A stretch of DNA of 20,988 nucleotides from Pavlovales sp. CCMP2436 (taxonomy: Eukaryota; Haptophyta; Pavlovophyceae; Pavlovales), in assembly GCA_026770615.1 (NCBI GenBank), contig MU631543.1:67608-88595 (forward strand), read 5' to 3'. Positions 7,863 to 17,897 of the stretch are shown in pieces. The position numbers and the translations under genes are program-made. Position 1 is the stretch's first letter. Each line of letters begins with the position of its first letter. Below the pieces are notes generated by a model. That model made no database searches and was not told where the DNA came from. It was given only the letters and a program-made list of their open reading frames with translations.

Positions 7863-8581
7863 ATGGGTGGGTTAGAATTAGAAAAGAATGAAATACTGTT
7901 CACAGTACCAAATTTTGACGTCGATAATCAACTTCATCATCAGATACCAAAACCACTAAGTGATGAAAGTCACAGTCTTATGTTTTCTGGAGGACCAGGT
8001 TCTGGTCAGAGTTCGATGCTTTGCGCTTTTTTGACGCAGACATCTCCCACTATTTATAAAGGTGTATTTGATTTTGTATATGTTTTTATACCAGAAAATA
8101 GTTTCAAGCCTATGGACAATTCACCGTTTAAAAATCACAAACGTGTATATCATGGATTGACTTATGACACTATTATCGAGGTCGAACATGAAATAGAAAA
8201 CAATGCAAAAATAATAAGAATAGTTTCGTTATCATGGACGATATGGCTTCTTCGATGAAAAATATAGAACTTCAACGTACACTAGTAAGATTCTTGTGCA
8301 ATCGTAGATATCTTCTAATGTCGTTTTGGTTAGTCGTTCAATCATACATACAATGTCCATTGACAGTAAGGAATTATATCACCAATTTTATCATGTGTAG
8401 ACCATCGAATAATGAAGAAATTATGTCAATAACCGACGAGGTGAATATAGATAGCGAAGATTTCGAAGCATATTTAAATCATGTATTTCAACCAGGCGGA
8501 ACAAAAAAGGACCGTGCATTTATGTTCATTGATGAGGATGGGAATGTTAATAATAAATTCAACCTTCTGACAATAGAATAA
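7863..8581 (+). pseudogene. FtsK/HerA-type genome-packaging ATPase, frameshifted
   Basis: The ATG at 7863 opens MGGLELEKNEILFTVPNFDV. A Walker A-like loop MFSGGPGSGQSSM lies at about residues 40-52. The frame shifts near 8225, after which the Walker B segment VIMDDMASS reads in another frame, followed by QRTLVRFLCNRR, SFWLVVQSYIQCPLTVRNYI and VFQPGGTKKDRAFMFIDEDG to a stop at 8579-8581. The total of about 240 codons is the usual size for Polinton packaging ATPases, which drive DNA into the capsid. The Walker A lysine is replaced by glutamine (GSGQSS instead of GSGKSS), which should abolish ATP hydrolysis. It lies next to the capsid genes, as usual in this group. Confidence 0.8.
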
Positions 8582-8607
8582 TAGATATCTTTTCATAGTA
8601 TATAGAT

Positions 8608-9480
8608 ATGTCAGCAGCTAGCTCTATCGAAGCATTAAATGGTTGGAACAAGATGAGATACCAAATACATAATTTTCTGCTAAACAGTAAACCATACAAG
8701 GGCGCTTTTAATCGTAGATACGTTTGTAAAATAGTTACTTACTATACTGGTCGAGCAAGAAGTCGATATTCATTACAATTAGAGCATATCGCGAAAGGAT
8801 TTACAGTTGAAGATCAACCAGTTATATCCATGATGGACCGATGGCTTATAAAGAGCCTCTAAAAGCTGTTCGATTTCCTGAAGCGAAACCGATCATCAAT
8901 GAAATTCCGATATATGGCAATACAGTCGGTCATAATGGCATTGAGAATGAAGTAGTTCGTCCAGCAATTTTAGGCTATAACCTTGTAATCATTCAATCGA
9001 TTATCATAATTGGTAGCCAAAACATTTGATTGCCCATTAAATGAGTCTTTTCTAACGAATTAGAAAAACAACGACGTGATCTTTTAAAACAAAAATTTAG
9101 AGGCGATGGTCCTATTTTAACAAAGCGCGCTATACAACCAGGTGCTAATCGAGCTGATGTAAGAAAATGTCTTCTATCTAGAATTTCAAATATATCTCGT
9201 AAAGAAATCGCCAAACAATTACCAATAATACCGCCTGAAATAGTACAACCACCGCCGGCAATAATCAGTAGGTCAGCGGTACTTTCTGGAAAAAAGCTGA
9301 TACATATATTGATAAAAATTTCAATGAAATCAAAAAATATATTAATACACTGCCAGATAGAAATATCGCTTCAATATCCGATAGTGTAGCAGCTAAATTC
9401 AAAGTGGACAAGACCAGATTTAATAATATTTATCAAATACACAAAAAATATATTAGAAATAAAGGAAATAATTTTTTATA
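8608..9480 (+). pseudogene. Unknown morphogenesis-block protein, three frameshifts
   Basis: Starting at ATG 8608 (MSAASSIEALNGWNKMRYQI), the reading gives TYYTGRARSRYSLQLEHIAK, then after a frameshift near 8850 AYKEPLKAVRFPEAKPIINE and GYNLV. After another near 9030-9050 it gives NELEKQRRDLLKQKFRGDGP, RAIQPGANRADVRKCLLSRI and a proline stretch PPEIVQPPPAII. A last shift near 9300 leads to YIDKNFNEIKKYINTLPDRN and KYIRNKGNNFL. The pieces add up to about 285 residues in one collinear gene, basic overall, between ATPase and penton genes. That place is often taken by a virion or core protein or the maturation protease, but I see no His-Glu/Asp-Cys protease arrangement. No family is recognised. 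Confidence 0.5.
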
Positions 9481-10273
9481 ATAGAAATTGAAAACCCACC
9501 ATATCCGCTCTTTCTATCAAGTCAAACGTGCCATGAATTCGATCCGTCTGTTGGTAACTTTCAGTGTAACTTCGATAACTCTATTGTGCCTCGTTCGATT
9601 AAAAGCGACTTATTTATTCAAATATACAATATTCAAATGTCTCGGCAATTTTCCAATGTATACGGAGAGGGACAAACATTGACGTTTTACCATACACAAA
9701 CTCCGTCAGTTCTCTATACGATTACAATCGATTCTGGATATTATGCAGATGTCGGAACTATAACATCAGCCATGTCAGAAAAACTAACGATTCGTACTGA
9801 TACTGGTGTATCAATATTCCAAGCCCTCTTGCCATTACGGTTTTCTCGTCAACAACACGAATAATGTCAATTGAGAACACAAACGCATCATTAGATTGAA
9901 CAATTTTACCGACTGGTTTAGCTCTTCGTCTCGGAATTTGTAAGAACCATTATCAGTTCCGTATGTAGGCACTACAAAAACGCTAGGCACGTGAGATATT
10001 CTCTTCCCAAAACAGATTTACGTATGTTCTAACAAGTCTTTACAATTAGATAATTCTAATGACAGCAGTCTTACGACGTCTAGAAAAATAATCGCATCGA
10101 TATCGCTCAATGTAAATTATGGAGATATAGTTCCATTTGATCGTCCATTCGTCATTCAACCACTCCGTAATAATTCAATCGACTATGTTGATATCGAAAT
10201 GTTAAACGAGAATTTTACACCTCTTCCGTTCTATAATACATATGCTCTAACATTTATGCTTTATAAAGATTAG
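9481..10273 (+). pseudogene. Penton-type minor capsid protein, with stops and frameshifts
   Basis: The open reading begins EIENPPYPLFLSSQTCHEFD; the first in-frame codon before it is ATA at 9481, so the original ATG may have mutated. It continues NFDNSIVPRSIKSDLFIQIY, SRQFSNVYGEGQTLTFYHTQ, YTITIDSGYYADVGTITSAM, then after a frameshift SIENTNASLD, an in-frame TGA near 9900, and TILPTGLALRLGI. A damaged stretch follows (9970-10020), then SLNVNYGDIVPFDRPFVIQP and YVDIEMLNENFTPLPFYNTY to TAG at 10271-10273. A single-jelly-roll length of about 260 residues, the N-x-P-P-Y-P start, the Y-x-V-x-I-D-S-G-x-Y segment and the C-terminal D-Y-x-D-I-E-x-L segment fit Polinton penton proteins, which close the capsid vertices. 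It overlaps the convergent lipase gene by 4 bp. Confidence 0.7.
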
Positions 10274-10803
10274 GCAAGATTATTCAAATTATGCGCATCT
10301 AGAAAGCCTTTCCCTCGGTTTTCGATAGTTATCAAATTACTTTTTTGAAACTTACTCAATAAACTAACCAAATCACCACGAGTACGAATATTTAGTTGCC
10401 TAGAAGAAATAGGTTTACCAATATGGTAAGGTGAAGCGCCTTTATTATAAGTAAGAACCCACGCCATTTGATCGGCACATATCTCCGCTAACCAACCTCC
10501 GAGTGAGTGACCACACTTGTCTGCGATTGTATTATATTTTAATTGCGTCTGTCTAGTAATTTTCTTTGCAGACCAAACCCGTGGATCTAATCTACTGTAC
10601 TTTATGGCTAGTAAAACATCTGAAATCAAAACATCTTTCGCATTAGAAGAGCCTCTATGCAATATAAACGCTTTTCCATAGAAGAGTAAAAACATTGGTC
10701 TCTATATTAGATAAATCAATATCATGTTTGTAACCAATATTTTCATTTTTTAAATAGCATCCTCGTCACTATAGGAAGTTTCAAAAATATCATCGCATTT
10801 TCT
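10270..10803 (-). pseudogene. Class 3-type lipase (alpha/beta hydrolase), N-terminus frameshifted
   Basis: The unbroken part (10270-10695, 141 codons) reads GKAFILHRGSSNAKDVLISD, TIADKCGHSLGGWLAEICAD, ADQMAWVLTYNKGASPYHIG, NIRTRGDLVSLLSKFQKSN and KGFLDAHNLNNLA. The GHSLGG nucleophile elbow (Ser), the Asp in RTRGDLVS and the His in LDAHNL form a complete plausible Ser-Asp-His triad in the correct order. The R-G-x-x-x-x-x-D segment before the elbow is also typical of Lipase_3. Upstream pieces YKHDIDLSNIET and CDDIFETSYSDEDAI read in other frames and probably belong to the N-terminus. Lipases of this type are known in some Polintons and Polinton-like viruses and may act on host membranes during entry or release. 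The gene is convergent with the penton gene. It is the best preserved enzyme in the element. Confidence 0.75.
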
Positions 10804-10988
10804 AATAATGGGTTTTGCTCGCCTGACTCTACAGATATAGATTTAGTCGATATCCAGTATTTATATATCGACTGAAAAAATAAGCGCTTTTACTAAGTCT
10901 ACCAAGAAAGAAATTGCGTTGTTTTTTAATATGTCCAAACATATACATATGCTGTAGAAAAAAATCCGCTACATATAAGATATCTGTT

Positions 10989-11664
10989 TTTAGCGAGCAA
11001 GCTTTTTTAGAACTTACGGCTATTACAAATTCAAATACATGTAATATAAACACATTAGGAAGTTCATTTAATTCGCTTATAACTGAAACAAATAACTAAA
11101 TAGGTCAAATTGATTCTTCGATTATTACAATGAATGATAACTTAACAACAACAAATGGAAATTTAGGAATAACAAATGGAAATATAGAAAATATAAATAG
11201 TAAAATATCTGTAATAAATACTGAATTGGCAACATCAAACCAAAATATTAATTTGCGACTATTGTCCTCAGAATATATTATATTAGAGAATTCTCAAAAT
11301 AACAATATAGCTAATACATATTTTGTCAAAAGGTGAATTTAACAATTACCTAACAACCCAGGCTATCAAAGATCTCTTACAAGATGTCGCTAATGGTGTT
11401 ATAACGAATACGCTCAACGAATTGAGTGATATTAAAAATAGCGTGGGTGCGTCGTTAATAAGCGGCAGCATGGTCCTATTCGGGGAAATCGTTAATACAA
11501 TTGATGCAGGTTTCCTAAACTTGGATGGTAGAGTCATAGAAAATTATAAAGCTATTGAAGATATAAAGTATAATATAACAGACTTCACAACACTAGTCGA
11601 CACAAAAGCAGATTATCTAGTTGAAAATTCATCAAATATTGAATATGACATAGCAATTGCATAA
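10989..11664 (+). pseudogene. Fibre segment 1: N-terminal coiled-coil pieces
   Basis: A piece ending ITETNN meets an in-frame TAA at 11097 and continues in the same frame into MNDNLTTTNGNLGITNGN, then shifts near 11335 to FNNYLTTQAIKDLLQDVANG and ELSDIKNSVGASLISGSMVL, ending near VENSSNIEYDIAIA. Alternating hydrophobic and polar residues with many Asn, Ser and Thr suggest a trimeric coiled coil. Confidence 0.5.
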
Positions 11665-11880
11665 AATACTAACAAATTTTGAAATTATTACACGATTCAA
11701 GATACTGATACATATCGATCGTATAAAGTGAATGGGTCTATGTTCAAGACGTTAAGCAATATCATTAATTCGAGTAATGTTCGTTACGATAGAAATACTA
11801 TAGGATTACAAAGTCGATCAAATAATTCGATCGTGAATGATCAAAATTATATTAGTTGATCAAATGTTGTTTCATAAAAT

Positions 11881-12363
11881 GTTAATAATATCGGATTGAA
11901 GTTGAATATAACCGATTATAATAGTGGTCTTATACAAATAAATTCAAACTTGAATATCAAAGCGAATATGACGTCAATACAGTAAACAACGAAATGATGA
12001 TTTTCTAATTGTAAAAACAAGTAAAAGCGATTTTATAAATTTATCGAACGTTGTGAATAGTAGAAATGTACAATTTGACGAGGAAATTTTACAATTTAAA
12101 AATACACCAATTAATTCAAATAATTCAGCAAATAACGATGAAAATTTTATAAGCTTATCAAATTCTTTTTTATCAAATGTTAATAATATCGGATTAAAAT
12201 TGAATATAACTGATTATAATAGTGGTCTTACACAATTAAAATCAAATTGGAATATCAAAGCGAATATTACATCAGTACACAATTAACAACAAACTGATGA
12301 TTTCTATTTATAAAAACAAATAAAAGGGTTTTTAAAAATTTATCGAAAGTTGTGAATAGTAAA
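11881..12363 (+). repeat. Two diverged direct repeats, period 298 bp, in the fibre gene
   Basis: GTTAATAATATCGGATTGAA at 11881 recurs as GTTAATAATATCGGATTAAA at 12179. Similarity continues for about 185 bp, through GATTATAATAGTGGTCTTA and AATATCAAAGCGAATAT to TTGTGAATAGTA. The encoded modules contain LNITDYNSGLTQLKSNWNIK. This is probably an ancient duplication of a coiled-coil module. Confidence 0.7.
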
Positions 12364-12889
12364 TAAATTATTTCTGGTCACAATATTCTCAGTATTGCGA
12401 TCAATTTATCAAATGTTAGATATGATACAGAAGTTCTACAATCGGCATCTAATACAAGTAACACAAATGCTATAGCAATATCTGCTTTAGTTTTATCAAC
12501 AACAAACGCAGCAGGATAAATAACAGCAGGAGCGGCAATATCATTAAATACTTTGAACATAGTTGATATCAACACGCTATTACCAAGCAAATTACCAATA
12601 ATGGATATTTCTAATTACGTATATGAGGCTGATATTAAATTTAATGATAGATATACTAAAATAGAAAACGATTCGCTTCCATCGTTAAAAATCGATATTT
12701 CGACATATGATAATAATAACAGTAACATCACGAATTTCATGGCTATAAACTCAAGTAATATATCACTCAAAACAAATCAAACAACCTTTTTGGATCTTAG
12801 TGATAATGACGTCTAATTTAGGATACGATTTGAGTGTTAATAATTTATCAAATAATGTGTTAATAAATCTTAACAATATTTTGTTAGAA

Positions 12890-13007
12890 GTTAACGTAAG
12901 CGATTATAAAATAATAATATTGTCGTTTTAAGCAATCTATCACTCAAAGTTAACGTAAGAAATTAGAACAATAATAATATTGTCGTTTCAAGCAATAAAT
13001 CATTACA
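12890..13007 (+). repeat. Two 59-bp tandem repeats in the fibre gene
   Basis: GTTAACGTAAG starts at 12890 and again at 12949, each followed by an AATAATAATATTGTCGTTT block and AAGCAAT. The period of 59 is not a multiple of three, so this copy number breaks the frame. Confidence 0.6.
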
Positions 13008-13555
13008 AACAAATCAAAGCGAATAAATTTAAAGATTCTAGTAATCTTTTGTTGAAAGTCAATACGACCGAATTTACAATTTTAAACATTAATGTAAATA
13101 TTTCTAATATCAAATTTGACTCAAATACATCAACGATAAACACTAGGGCTTTAGCAAGTGATGTATATGCTTTATCATTAAATGACAAAATAAATCTAAA
13201 AGAAAGCACAACAAACAACGATGCTAAGCTTTCGTTAAAAGCTTATTTAAGTGGAGCAACATTTACTGGTATCATATCGACGCCTAATTTGCCAAATATC
13301 GAAGGTCAAATTATTGCTTTGACAAACGCAACGGGGATACCTGTAATAAGCGATTTGCAATTTTTGGAAGTAGATTATTCGCAAAAATTTGATGCGTTTA
13401 TGACTAATCGTAATCTAGATATATATACGTTAAGATTACCGTTTTCAAAGCAAATGCCATATGGTTCCATAGCGAATTTGAGCGTAGAACCTATAGTGGA
13501 GTGTTTAGTTAGTGGTTTTGGAGAATATAAATTTCTACATAACCACGTTATGTAG
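12980..13555 (+). pseudogene. Fibre segment 2: end of the coiled-coil shaft
   Basis: An open stretch of 191 codons reads FTILNINVNISNIKFDSNTS, then LKAYLSGATFTGIISTPNLP and LTNATGIPVISDLQFLEVDY. The TFTG-x-I-x-x-P-x-x-x-x segment resembles the short beta-repeat that joins shaft and head in phage and viral fibres (compare the phage collar or tail-fibre repeat A-x-F-x-G-x-V-x-x-P). It marks the change from helical to beta structure. Confidence 0.5.
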
Positions 13556-13559
13556 AAAC

Positions 13560-15080
13560 TTTAAAATATATAAATTTTTGTATTCGAGTGGTAAAGAAAA
13601 CTATCTAAATTAAGTTGGATCAAGTTTAGAAATATATAAAATTGAAAGTTTGACGGAAAAACTTATATCAAATTCGATGACATAATGGTCGAGACTTTAT
13701 TGGATCCTTCGACTAAACAAAATACAATTTATGGATTCACGGGATTGAACACTGGATTGGTTATATTAATGTAGGGGGGTTCGGGCTGGCGGTACGTTGG
13801 ATTGGTTATATCCTTTGATTTCAAAAATATCAGTGATGCATCTTATCAAAAAATATTTATATTGGCGACTATTTTGTAAGTTCTGTAAACAATACTGAAA
13901 GCGAATGTGAGGGAGTATCGATATTATTTAATAGCACAACTATGCGAGTAAGAATTTCTAGATTAGGATCTTTTAGACGAACGTTTATTCTAAATAATAT
14001 CGATACGAATGTATTTACGACATAGTGATATCAGATGTTGGACAATTTGATATATATATCGATCAAATCTTACAAACGTATTTAACAACAGAAGCAAATA
14101 TAAGTGTGCTTCGATTATATACAAGCGACAATTCAGCTACAAATTTACTACAAATATATTCTAGCTCTTGCTTACTTGCAGATCTTAAAATATTCTTAAA
14201 GCCTACGTTAGAAGAGACCTTAATTGATGATTTGACGCTAGCATTAGAAACACCTTTTTGTGAATATTTGCTATATGATAACAAAGATACTAGTGGTAAT
14301 CAAACGCATCTTTCCGGTACGATTACAGAACAGGGCAGAGACATTGATGGGAAACAGTGGATAAGAAAAGCAGATTTATCGGCCATATTGCGAGCAACAG
14401 CTACGTCAACTATTAAACCAATAATAGCAAATTCGACTGGAGGGATTTTCCATGTAGTTTGATATCAAACTATATACGTTAGCTACAAACCAAAATAGTC
14501 TAGTTTTTGCAATTGGTTCCAAAAAAATAGATACAGACTCATTTGGTACGAACTCAACAGGTACAGGATTGAACTTTAGAATTATAAGCAATAATAGATT
14601 TCAATTTTGTACTGCGAACCCAATCGGAATCTATCACAGATTGTTACTACATCATTACCGTATTTAAATGTTACAAATTGGACAAATATAACTTTAAAAT
14701 CCTAAGTTCTTCGTCCGTCGACCTTTTCTGTTGGGTAAATGGTATTCCTATTGATATGTCAACATCTAGCTATGATATAGCTAGATTCGATTTGGGATGG
14801 AGCTCGACCGATTGGTATAAATTTAGAATCTATGGCGTTTCTACTGATGCTCCGTATTTGAGTAATATAATAATTCGTATTTGAGTAATATAATAATTCG
14901 TATTTGAGTAATATAATAATTCGTATTTGAGTAATATAATAATTCGTATTTGAGTAATATAATAATTCGGCTGAATGACACGATAACTTCAAGCGATACT
15001 GTTAACCGGCGGCTAGATGCGATCGATCCATCAATGAATTTGTCAATCGTTAAACAAATAAGAATTATATACATTTTAGG
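13560..15080 (+). pseudogene. Fibre segment 3: two beta-sandwich-like modules, heavily broken
   Basis: Pieces are DGKTYIKFDDIMVETLLDPS, then SVNNTESECEGVSILFNSTT, SDVGQFDIYIDQILQTYLTT (14025 on) and LLADLKIFLKPTLEETLIDD. The next module starts FDIKLYTLATNQNSLVFAIG near 14460 and ends SSTDWYKFRIYGVSTDAPYL before the 23-bp repeats. The alternation V/I-x-F/I-x-V, the D-x-K-I-F-L-K ending and similar order in both suggest duplicated LamG-like lectin domains. Frames change about every 150-400 bp. Confidence 0.45.
14854..14968. repeat. 5 x 23-bp perfect tandem repeat in the fibre gene
   Basis: The unit GTATTTGAGTAATATAATAA plus TTC is repeated five times without visible change. Because 23 is not a multiple of three, every frame meets a stop within it. 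Perfect identity shows that the expansion is recent compared with the decay around it. Confidence 0.9.
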
Positions 15081-15104
15081 ATAGAGACGATCAATAATTC
15101 ATAT

Positions 15105-16485
15105 TTGAATTTTCTGAATAATTACGATAAATGTTTAATCAGAGCATCGCTAATAAGCAAACAAAATATATTACTGAGTAGTGCAATCGATTTATCAGAA
15201 ATTAGTATACCGCCAACAGCATGGTTCAAAGGTAGTCTATTAGTGCTTAACGATGTTATCGGTCAATTATCAAGTCCCACATCTAGCGTCAACGCTGTAC
15301 TATACCCAAACAGCACTCATTAGCAATCTATTCGATTTGAGAATTTTACTGCTAACAAGAAAGCCAATGTTCAATTTGCGGTAAGAGATTTAGATCGGTT
15401 TGATGTAAAAGATTTCAGTTTTTCGTATATATATATATTAACGACAGTGTTGCGCCATATTCATACGATCTAATTCTCAGTATTGGGCGACGATTCTAGA
15501 TAGTGAGATAGTCCTATGCCAAGCGAGGTAGAATTTATGCGAGGCTTATCGTTCATTTTTTAAAATATAACAGGTACATCATCAGTCAATTGTGATATAC
15601 ATACGAACAACACGAGCACAGGATTAGACTATTGATAACGTACATCATGTTTTATCCGGAGGTGTTACTCGATTCGATTTTACAATATCAAAAACTAGAC
15701 CATAAGCGGTATATATCAATGGACAAAGCGCTAGCGTTCAATTAACCAAACCTATCAATATCTTTGGCAAGTATAATATAAAACTTAATCAAAGAAAATA
15801 TACTTCTTGGGAATCATTCATGAACGTCAAAATGTGGCGTAAATGTGTTACGTTGAATAGGTTATCGATAGAGAATTTGAATTACGATAAAGAATATAAA
15901 ATATTGGCTCCTTATACACGTCCAATAAAACCGATCACTTTACTTTATATAAATGGCGACAATTTAGATAATCTTGTTGTTGGAGCTAACAATTTGGTTT
16001 TGCGCACTGGATCGTCTTTAGTATTCCATATAATGAAAATTTGGGCGATAGTTGAGAGGATGGTGCTACTAAATGCATATAGTGTGGGAATTTATCTTAC
16101 ATATTCTAATTCTGTCGCGTTTGGCCATTTAATATTGTTTGGCGATCCAAATCAGACTTTATCAATCGGTCAAAGTGCGTTTACGGTAATATTTGACATA
16201 TTGATAACGTCACAATTTTCGTTAGACGGTTTTAAACTCGATATTGGAGGAATATCGAATTTCTTCAAATTCATAGCGAAAGGTCTTCAAACTCTTGGAC
16301 AATTGGCGAAGGTGACTAACGATTCGATCAAAAAACAAGTTCGTAATCCGCCTATTGTAGCATCTGATAATGGTAGTAAAATTGGGTGGTCTAAACCATC
16401 GGGTGGGGCTGACGTAAAAATTTATCCTGATGGATGGAGTAAAAGAGATTTGAATAATATCGATTATTTGCATCGTCGAACCTAA
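15105..16485 (+). pseudogene. Fibre segment 4: beta module and hinge region
   Basis: Pieces are SAIDLSEISIPPTAWFKGSL, then after 15323 NFTANKKANVQFAVRDLDRF, then an open run from about 15700 to 16485. This run contains NIFGKYNIKLNQRKYTSWES, the D/N-V-K-M-W-R-K-x-V-T LamG-like terminus, a Gly/Leu-rich region and the hydrophobic GISNFFKFIAKGLQTLGQLA, then NPPIVASDNGSKIGWSKPSG and DVKIYPDGWSKRD. The run near 16230-16310 could be an amphipathic or membrane-active helix. The 221-codon stretch 15820-16485 is the longest intact frame here. Confidence 0.5.
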
Positions 16486-16499
16486 CGTTATATACGACA

Positions 16500-17518
16500 G
16501 TCAGCTCCCTCCAACATTTGTGAACGAAAATATTAATCGCTCGATGACTGTGACTCGACAAACTAGTATCGGTTTAAAGAATATGATCAATTTTAGATAT
16601 AATTCTAATACAGCATTGCCAATTTGCATCTGTTTTAGTGCAGGAATACCAAGAATGTGGCTCGGCGAAAACGAATTAAGTTCTGAAATACTTGACGTCG
16701 TTACGTCATTCGTCGAGTAACGTTTTAACACAAATCTTAATGATATCAGCGGTCGTAATATCACTTTGGTACGCATTGGTGCTGGGACTACAGATACTTT
16801 GTACAGTGATTCGACTTTAGAAGTTGGTTACGGCTACATCAAAGTGTTTAATCCGTACACAGTATACATATACGTTCATATCGATAGCTTCTAAACTGGA
16901 TGGTGCGACAGGAATGCGGATTTTGTTTAAAAAAAGCTTAACAATACAACGAGTAAGGATACTCCGATACTTTCGCTCGGTAAACGAGGAAAAATTATTG
17001 ACTTAGGCGTAAATACTATGAGCAGTGGATCTGGCAATTTATCACGTGGTATCATGTTTAGGATCAATAACCAAAGGCTTTCGTATATTTTCATAGACGC
17101 AAATTCGAAATATACACGGTTGAATTCTTCCGTTAGCTACTCGAGTAACGATGGATTACTATCGACAAGTGTGTGGACACAGGTTGAAATCGTTATTAAT
17201 CGATTAGTAGGTACCGATAACGAGATATTAATCAATTTGTATTTTAATAACGTAAAATTGACGACTACATTAACAAATACAAGCACTGGTTTTGACATGT
17301 CCTACAGTGGTGGAATTGAAAATTCCTTGCTCAGATTTTGTGGCTATATCGAAGCTCACAATATTGCCGACTTTAAGATTCTGTTAAGTGATATTCGAGG
17401 CGCAATAAATACTGAAAATCCGCTAGATTTTGACGGTAGTATACCTCTGGTTTCTAATACTAATTACATTTTGGTATTATTAATTGATCCATATCTAACG
17501 CAGTCAACAAGACTTTAA
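16500..17518 (+). pseudogene. Fibre segment 5: C-terminal beta-sandwich head
   Basis: Segments are NENINRSMTVTRQTSIGLKN, FRYNSNTALPICICFSAGIP, then after a frame break SGRNITLVRIGAGTTDTLYS and GYGYIKVFNPYTVYIYVHI. An unbroken 166-codon frame (17018-17518) has LSRGIMFRINNQRLSYIFID, LSTSVWTQVEIVINRLVGTD, INLYFNNVKLTTTLTNTST and FCGYIEAHNIADFKILLSDI. The strand pattern W-x-x-V-x-I-x-x-N and the ending A-D-F-K-I-L fit a laminin G-like jelly roll. A lectin-like receptor-binding head is inferred. Confidence 0.5.
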
Positions 17519-17525
17519 ATTATTA

Positions 17526-17606
17526 ATGGATTTCGTACCCGACCAAGATTTTAAATATGACGGTAGTGTCGTCAACCGAAGATTTAGAACGCGAAGACAT
17601 GCTTAA
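17526..17606 (+). CDS. Short basic-tailed peptide or displaced C-terminus of the fibre
   Basis: An ATG at 17526 opens a 26-residue frame starting MDFVPDQDFKYDGSVV and ending in an arginine-rich tail (NRRFRTRRHA). It begins 8 bp after the fibre stop in another frame. It is either a separate tiny gene or the last part of the fibre gene separated by a frameshift; the arginine-rich end favours a genuine C-terminus. Confidence 0.35.
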   Translation: MDFVPDQDFKYDGSVVNRRFRTRRHA

Positions 17607-17607
17607 T

Positions 17608-17733
17608 TTATAATTTATTCTTTACATATTCTCGATAAGCTCTTTGAATAATTATACATGCGAGCTCTTGTGATTTTTGTATTATAACCTCATTTGAAGT
17701 ATCAACATCATCATTTATATTCTTGTATTTATA
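17608..17733 (-). pseudogene. C-terminal fragment of a small unknown protein with an IQ-like motif
   Basis: The minus-strand reading KNINDDVDTSNEVIIQKSQE, then LACIIIQRAYREYVKNKL and stop (17608-17610), looks protein-like. Its end has I-Q-x-x-x-R-x-x-x-x-K, similar to a calmodulin-binding IQ motif (I-Q-x-x-x-R-G-x-x-x-R). The upstream part disappears into a TATTTATAT microsatellite (17725-17780). It converges tail to tail with the fibre gene, with 1 bp between the stops. Confidence 0.35.
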
Positions 17734-17780
17734 TTGTATTTATATTATATTTATATTATATTTATATCATATTTATATAA
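17725..17780. repeat. AT-rich TATTTATAT microsatellite
   Basis: Repeated TATTTATATT units with small changes. They fill the region where the small minus-strand gene should start. Confidence 0.7.
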
Positions 17781-17897
17781 GTATAGCAACATTTCAACAC
17801 ATGTAATATCATAGGGATGCTTAACATATATAGTACGTTCAACAAAGCAATCATCTCCTAATATCTATGAAGATTTTTATATATCGTAAAGTATAGA

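Larger units (their letters stand above)
10828..17518 (+). pseudogene. Giant fibre-like structural gene, many frameshifts
   Basis: About 6.7 kb of plus-strand reading pieces with similar codon use follow each other with short gaps and no competing genes. The N-terminal third (to about 13560) is Asn/Ser/Ile/Asp-rich, with heptad-like repeats such as NGNLGITNGNIENINSKISV and LDGRVIENYKAIEDIKYNIT, typical of trimeric coiled-coil fibres. The remaining two thirds look like repeated beta-sandwich (laminin G/concanavalin-like) modules; for example NVKMWRKCVTLNRLSIE (15820 on) and IADFKILLSDIRGAIN (17370 on) resemble the D-x-K/R-x-Y-x-R-A-L-T ends of such domains. If restored it would exceed 2000 residues, over a third of the element. 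It could be one gene or two or three neighbours; collinearity favours one. Host-receptor or glycan binding is inferred. The true start is unclear. Confidence 0.55.

Noticed and set aside
10829..11053. Minus-strand frame upstream of the lipase
   Set aside because: It overlaps plus-strand pieces (KISAFTKSTKKEIALFF, KISVFSEQAFLELTAIT) that read as the start of the fibre; evidence does not favour it.
14759..15074. Minus-strand frames through the 23-bp repeats
   Set aside because: They consist of translated repeat units only.
1240..17518. Alternative genetic code (TAA/TAG read as sense)
   Set aside because: Interruptions are mostly frameshifts, all three stop codons occur inside genes, and intact stretches end with ordinary stops, so decay or sequencing error explains them better.
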